Assembly: GCA_022340865.1 (NCBI GenBank)
Contig: JAJDNC010000103.1
Location: forward strand, 145,544 to 209,543
Source: Gemmatimonadota bacterium
GTDB lineage: Bacteria; Gemmatimonadota; Gemmatimonadetes; Longimicrobiales; Gaopeijiaceae
Direction of reading: 5' to 3'
DNA: 64,000 nucleotides
This document shows positions 62,095 through 64,000 of this stretch, piece after piece. Position numbers and translations under genes: made by a program. Every line of letters starts with the position of its first letter. Position 1 is the stretch's first letter. A model generated the notes under the pieces. The model searched no databases. It was not told where the DNA came from and saw only the letters and a program-made list of their open reading frames with translations.

Positions 62095-63606
62095 ATGCCC
62101 GGATCCGGGCGCGTGCGCGCCTCGCTCCTCGCGGCCTTCGCGGCCTCGGCGGTGGGGCTGGTGGGCGCGTGCGCGCGCCAGGGTGCGCCTCCCGGCGGCC
62201 CCGTGGACCGCCGTCCACCCGTGGTGGTGTCCACGGTGCCGGACACGTTCGCGGTGGATACGACGTTCCGGGGTCCCGTGCGCTTCAAGTTCGACGAGCG
62301 CATCAGCGAGCAGGTGACCTCGGGTAACCTGGACGGCGCCGTGGTGGTCTCGCCGCAAACCGGGGAGGTCAAGGTCTCGCACTCGCGCTCGGGCATCGAG
62401 GTCAAGATGGACGGCGGGTTCAAGCGGGGCCTGGTCTACAGAGTGACGCTCCTGCCGGTCATCCGGGACCTGTTCAACAACCGCATGTACGATCCGTTCG
62501 AGCTGGTCTTCTCCACCGGTGCACCCTTCGTGAACAGCGCGGTCGCCGGGATGGTGTGGGACCGCATCACCGGCCGGCCCATGGAGGACATGGAGGTCAC
62601 GGCGGTGCCCCGCTCCGACTCCGCGCTGACCTACGACGCCCGCTCGGACAGCTCGGGCATCTACGTGTTCCGTTATCTACCCCCGGCCTCGTACCGGATC
62701 ACCGCGTTCCAGGACCAGAACCGGAACGGCAAGCTCGACTCCACCGAGACCCGGGGGCTGGCGTCCCTCACCCTCACCGGACCCGACACCGTTATGCCGG
62801 TGGACGTGGCCGCGCTCCGGCCCGACACGGCCCCGGCCCGGGTCAAGGGAGCCCTGGCCCTGGACTCGGTCACGGTCCTGGTCAGCATGGACCACTACGT
62901 GGACCCCGAGGAGCCCGACTCGGACATCACCGCCTCCCTCAGCAACGACAGCGGACCCGCGCCGGGCGTGGCCCGACTCTACAAGGAGTACGGCTACAAC
63001 CGGTGGGTGGTGCAGTTCCGGGACTCCGTGACCCGGGCCGACTCCATCGCCGCCGCAGCGGCCAAGGCCGCCGCGGAGGCGAACGCTGCGGCGGACACCT
63101 CGGCCCGGGACACGACCGGCGCGAAGCCCGCACCCGCCGCCGCCCAACCCGACACCACGACGCCGGCGGCCAAAAGGCACCTGCCTCCGCTCCTTCCCGC
63201 GGGCGGCGGCGGCTCCGGTCCGACCCCTCCGAGCTTCGGACGCGGGACCCCGAGCCGGGAATCCGGCCTGGGACCCGACGGCAAGCCCCTGCCGAAGCAA
63301 CGCATCGTGCTCATCCTGGACAGCGCGCTGGTGCCGGGGGTGGCCTACAAGGTCCGGGTGCAGGGCGTGACCACGGTGAACGGCGTGCCCATGGACGGCG
63401 GGGACACGACGCGCGTGATGCTGAGACCCCCGAAGGATACCACCAACGCCGTGAAGGACACGAGCAAGGTCAGGGGCGACACCGCCACGGCCAGGGACGG
63501 CACGGGGCCCCCGGATCGAGCGCGCTCTTCCCGGCGTGAGGGCCGGGGAACCCCTCGCGTCGGCGCCTCGGCTGCGCTCCCCGCGAAACGGGGTGGGGGG
63601 CGGTGA
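62095..63606 (+). CDS. Lipoprotein with Ig-like domain and low-complexity Thr/Pro/Asp region
   Basis: A 503-residue lipoprotein with signal sequence ending GLVGAC. Residues about 40-140 form a bacterial Ig-like (Big_5/SbsA-type) domain: PPVVVSTVPDTFAVDTTFRGPVRFKFDERIS and LVYRVTLLPVIRDLFNNRMYDPFELVFSTG. A carboxypeptidase-regulatory-like domain follows (SAVAGMVWDRITGRPMEDMEVTAVP to YRITAFQDQNRNGKLDSTE). The remaining 200 residues are Ala/Pro/Thr-rich and end in a basic, disordered tail. It may be an extracellular surface or adhesion lipoprotein. Some family members in other phyla belong to surface-protein systems. Confidence 0.75.
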   Translation: MPGSGRVRASLLAAFAASAVGLVGACARQGAPPGGPVDRRPPVVVSTVPDTFAVDTTFRGPVRFKFDERISEQVTSGNLDGAVVVSPQTGEVKVSHSRSGIEVKMDGGFKRGLVYRVTLLPVIRDLFNNRMYDPFELVFSTGAPFVNSAVAGMVWDRITGRPMEDMEVTAVPRSDSALTYDARSDSSGIYVFRYLPPASYRITAFQDQNRNGKLDSTETRGLASLTLTGPDTVMPVDVAALRPDTAPARVKGALALDSVTVLVSMDHYVDPEEPDSDITASLSNDSGPAPGVARLYKEYGYNRWVVQFRDSVTRADSIAAAAAKAAAEANAAADTSARDTTGAKPAPAAAQPDTTTPAAKRHLPPLLPAGGGGSGPTPPSFGRGTPSRESGLGPDGKPLPKQRIVLILDSALVPGVAYKVRVQGVTTVNGVPMDGGDTTRVMLRPPKDTTNAVKDTSKVRGDTATARDGTGPPDRARSSRREGRGTPRVGASAALPAKRGGGR

Positions 63607-64000
63607 GCGATCCCCGTCGCCGGCTTCCGTCGGTGGACGCGTTGCTGGCGTCTCCCCCCGTCGCGGGGCTGCTGGCGGGCTATCCCAGGGGGCGGGTCGC
63701 CTCCGCCGTGCGCGCGGCCCTGGGCGAGGCGCGAGCCGCCATCGGCACCGGAGCGGACGCGGAGGAGGTCGGCAGCGTCGAGGCTCTGGCGAAGGTCGCC
63801 GGGCTCCGCCTCGCGCAGGAAGACGTGCCTTCGCTGCGGCGGGTGATCAACGCGTCCGGAGTGGTGCTCCACACCAACCTCGGACGCGCGCCCCTCGCCG
63901 AGGCGGCCATCGACGCCATGGTGGAAGCGGGACGGGGCTACAGCAACCTCGAGTACGATCTGGCGGCAGGGAGGCGGGGCTCCCGATACGTGCACTGCAC
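63603..64000 (+). CDS. selA: L-seryl-tRNA(Sec) selenium transferase (N-terminal part)
   Basis: This enzyme converts seryl-tRNA-Sec to selenocysteinyl-tRNA-Sec with selenophosphate. The gene starts with GTG overlapping the lipoprotein stop (GTGA) and runs off the right edge. About 132 codons are visible. Recognisable blocks are RRLPSVDALLASPPVAGLLAGYPRGRVASAVRAALGEARAAIG, then RRVINASGVVLHTNLGRAPLAEAAIDAM and YSNLEYDLAAGRRGSRYVHC, a typical SelA N-terminal half. The PLP lysine lies beyond the window. It implies that selB, selC and a selenoprotein exist elsewhere in the genome. Confidence 0.92.
   Translation, partial: MSDPRRRLPSVDALLASPPVAGLLAGYPRGRVASAVRAALGEARAAIGTGADAEEVGSVEALAKVAGLRLAQEDVPSLRRVINASGVVLHTNLGRAPLAEAAIDAMVEAGRGYSNLEYDLAAGRRGSRYVHC

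Noticed and set aside
1..64000. tRNA, rRNA, insertion sequence, prophage or CRISPR-Cas gene
   Set aside because: No intergenic stretch folds into a recognisable tRNA by eye, and no transposase, integrase, phage or cas protein appears among the frames. A tRNAscan or Infernal run would settle small RNAs.
1..64000. In-frame UGA selenocysteine codons, given selA at the edge
   Set aside because: All recognised genes end at a stop consistent with family length; none shows conserved sequence continuing past a UGA.

Overview
The window is about 64 kb of a very GC-rich bacterial chromosome. It is packed with housekeeping genes that mostly run on the plus strand and are often joined by 4-bp ATGA or GTGA stop/start overlaps. 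I see no insertion sequence, prophage, plasmid gene, CRISPR array, rRNA or tRNA. Gene content suggests Gemmatimonadota or a close relative. Pointers are the lone GlmU-like sugar nucleotidyltransferase of the 'alternative' type, Thr/Asp/Pro-rich lipoproteins, and -10 boxes of the form TAGATT, TAGCTT or TATATT. This placement is an inference, not proof.

Layout. 1-2.4 kb: end of dxr (isoprenoids), rseP and a CoA-binding protein. 2.5-3.7 kb: secreted GH27 alpha-galactosidase. 3.7-7.2 kb (minus): a single-domain response regulator, a mannose-1-phosphate guanylyltransferase, a GlmU-like protein and a WalJ-like metallo-hydrolase, apparently one operon with its own promoter. 7.5-14.5 kb: serS, an orphan histidine kinase, a PcrA/UvrD helicase and a ClC transporter. 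14.5-16.2 kb (minus): a phospholipase C-like protein and a coiled-coil membrane protein. 16.6-18.3 kb: murA (with Asp in place of the catalytic Cys) and a phasin-like protein.

18.3-28.8 kb is the transcription/translation superoperon rimP-nusA-ylxQ-infB-DUF503-rbfA-truB-ribF-rpsO-pnp. It begins with a promoter followed by a clear intrinsic terminator in the leader. 28.8-31.9 kb: M16 peptidase, alanine dehydrogenase and dUTPase. 32.0-37.7 kb: the rod-shape cluster mreB-mreC-mreD-mrdA-rodA, so the cell is probably a rod. 37.7-43.2 kb: accD, folC, hisS, a small membrane protein and an archaeal/eukaryal-type proS. 43.2-53.0 kb: a Rid-family protein lacking the usual arginine, a secreted protein of unknown function, an RlmI-like methyltransferase, lipoproteins, an M48 protease, clpB, a methylmalonyl-CoA epimerase-like protein, thioredoxin and rsmI. 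53.3-56.0 kb: a fusion of a RadC-like JAMM domain with a DinG-type helicase. 56.0-64 kb: a tiny membrane protein with its own promoter and canonical terminator, an FAH-family hydrolase, a PLP aminotransferase, a membrane-anchored unknown, valS, an Ig-like lipoprotein and the start of selA. The last gene implies a selenocysteine pathway just beyond the window.

The most notable observations are the JAMM-DinG fusion with one of four expected iron-sulfur cysteines replaced by serine, the rimP leader attenuator with a possible alternative pairing, a MurA predicted to be fosfomycin-insensitive, perfect 13-14 bp hairpins at gene starts or inside coding sequence, and several promoters placed so close to the start codon that the mRNAs should be leaderless. 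Promoters and structures were found by eye and none was computed.
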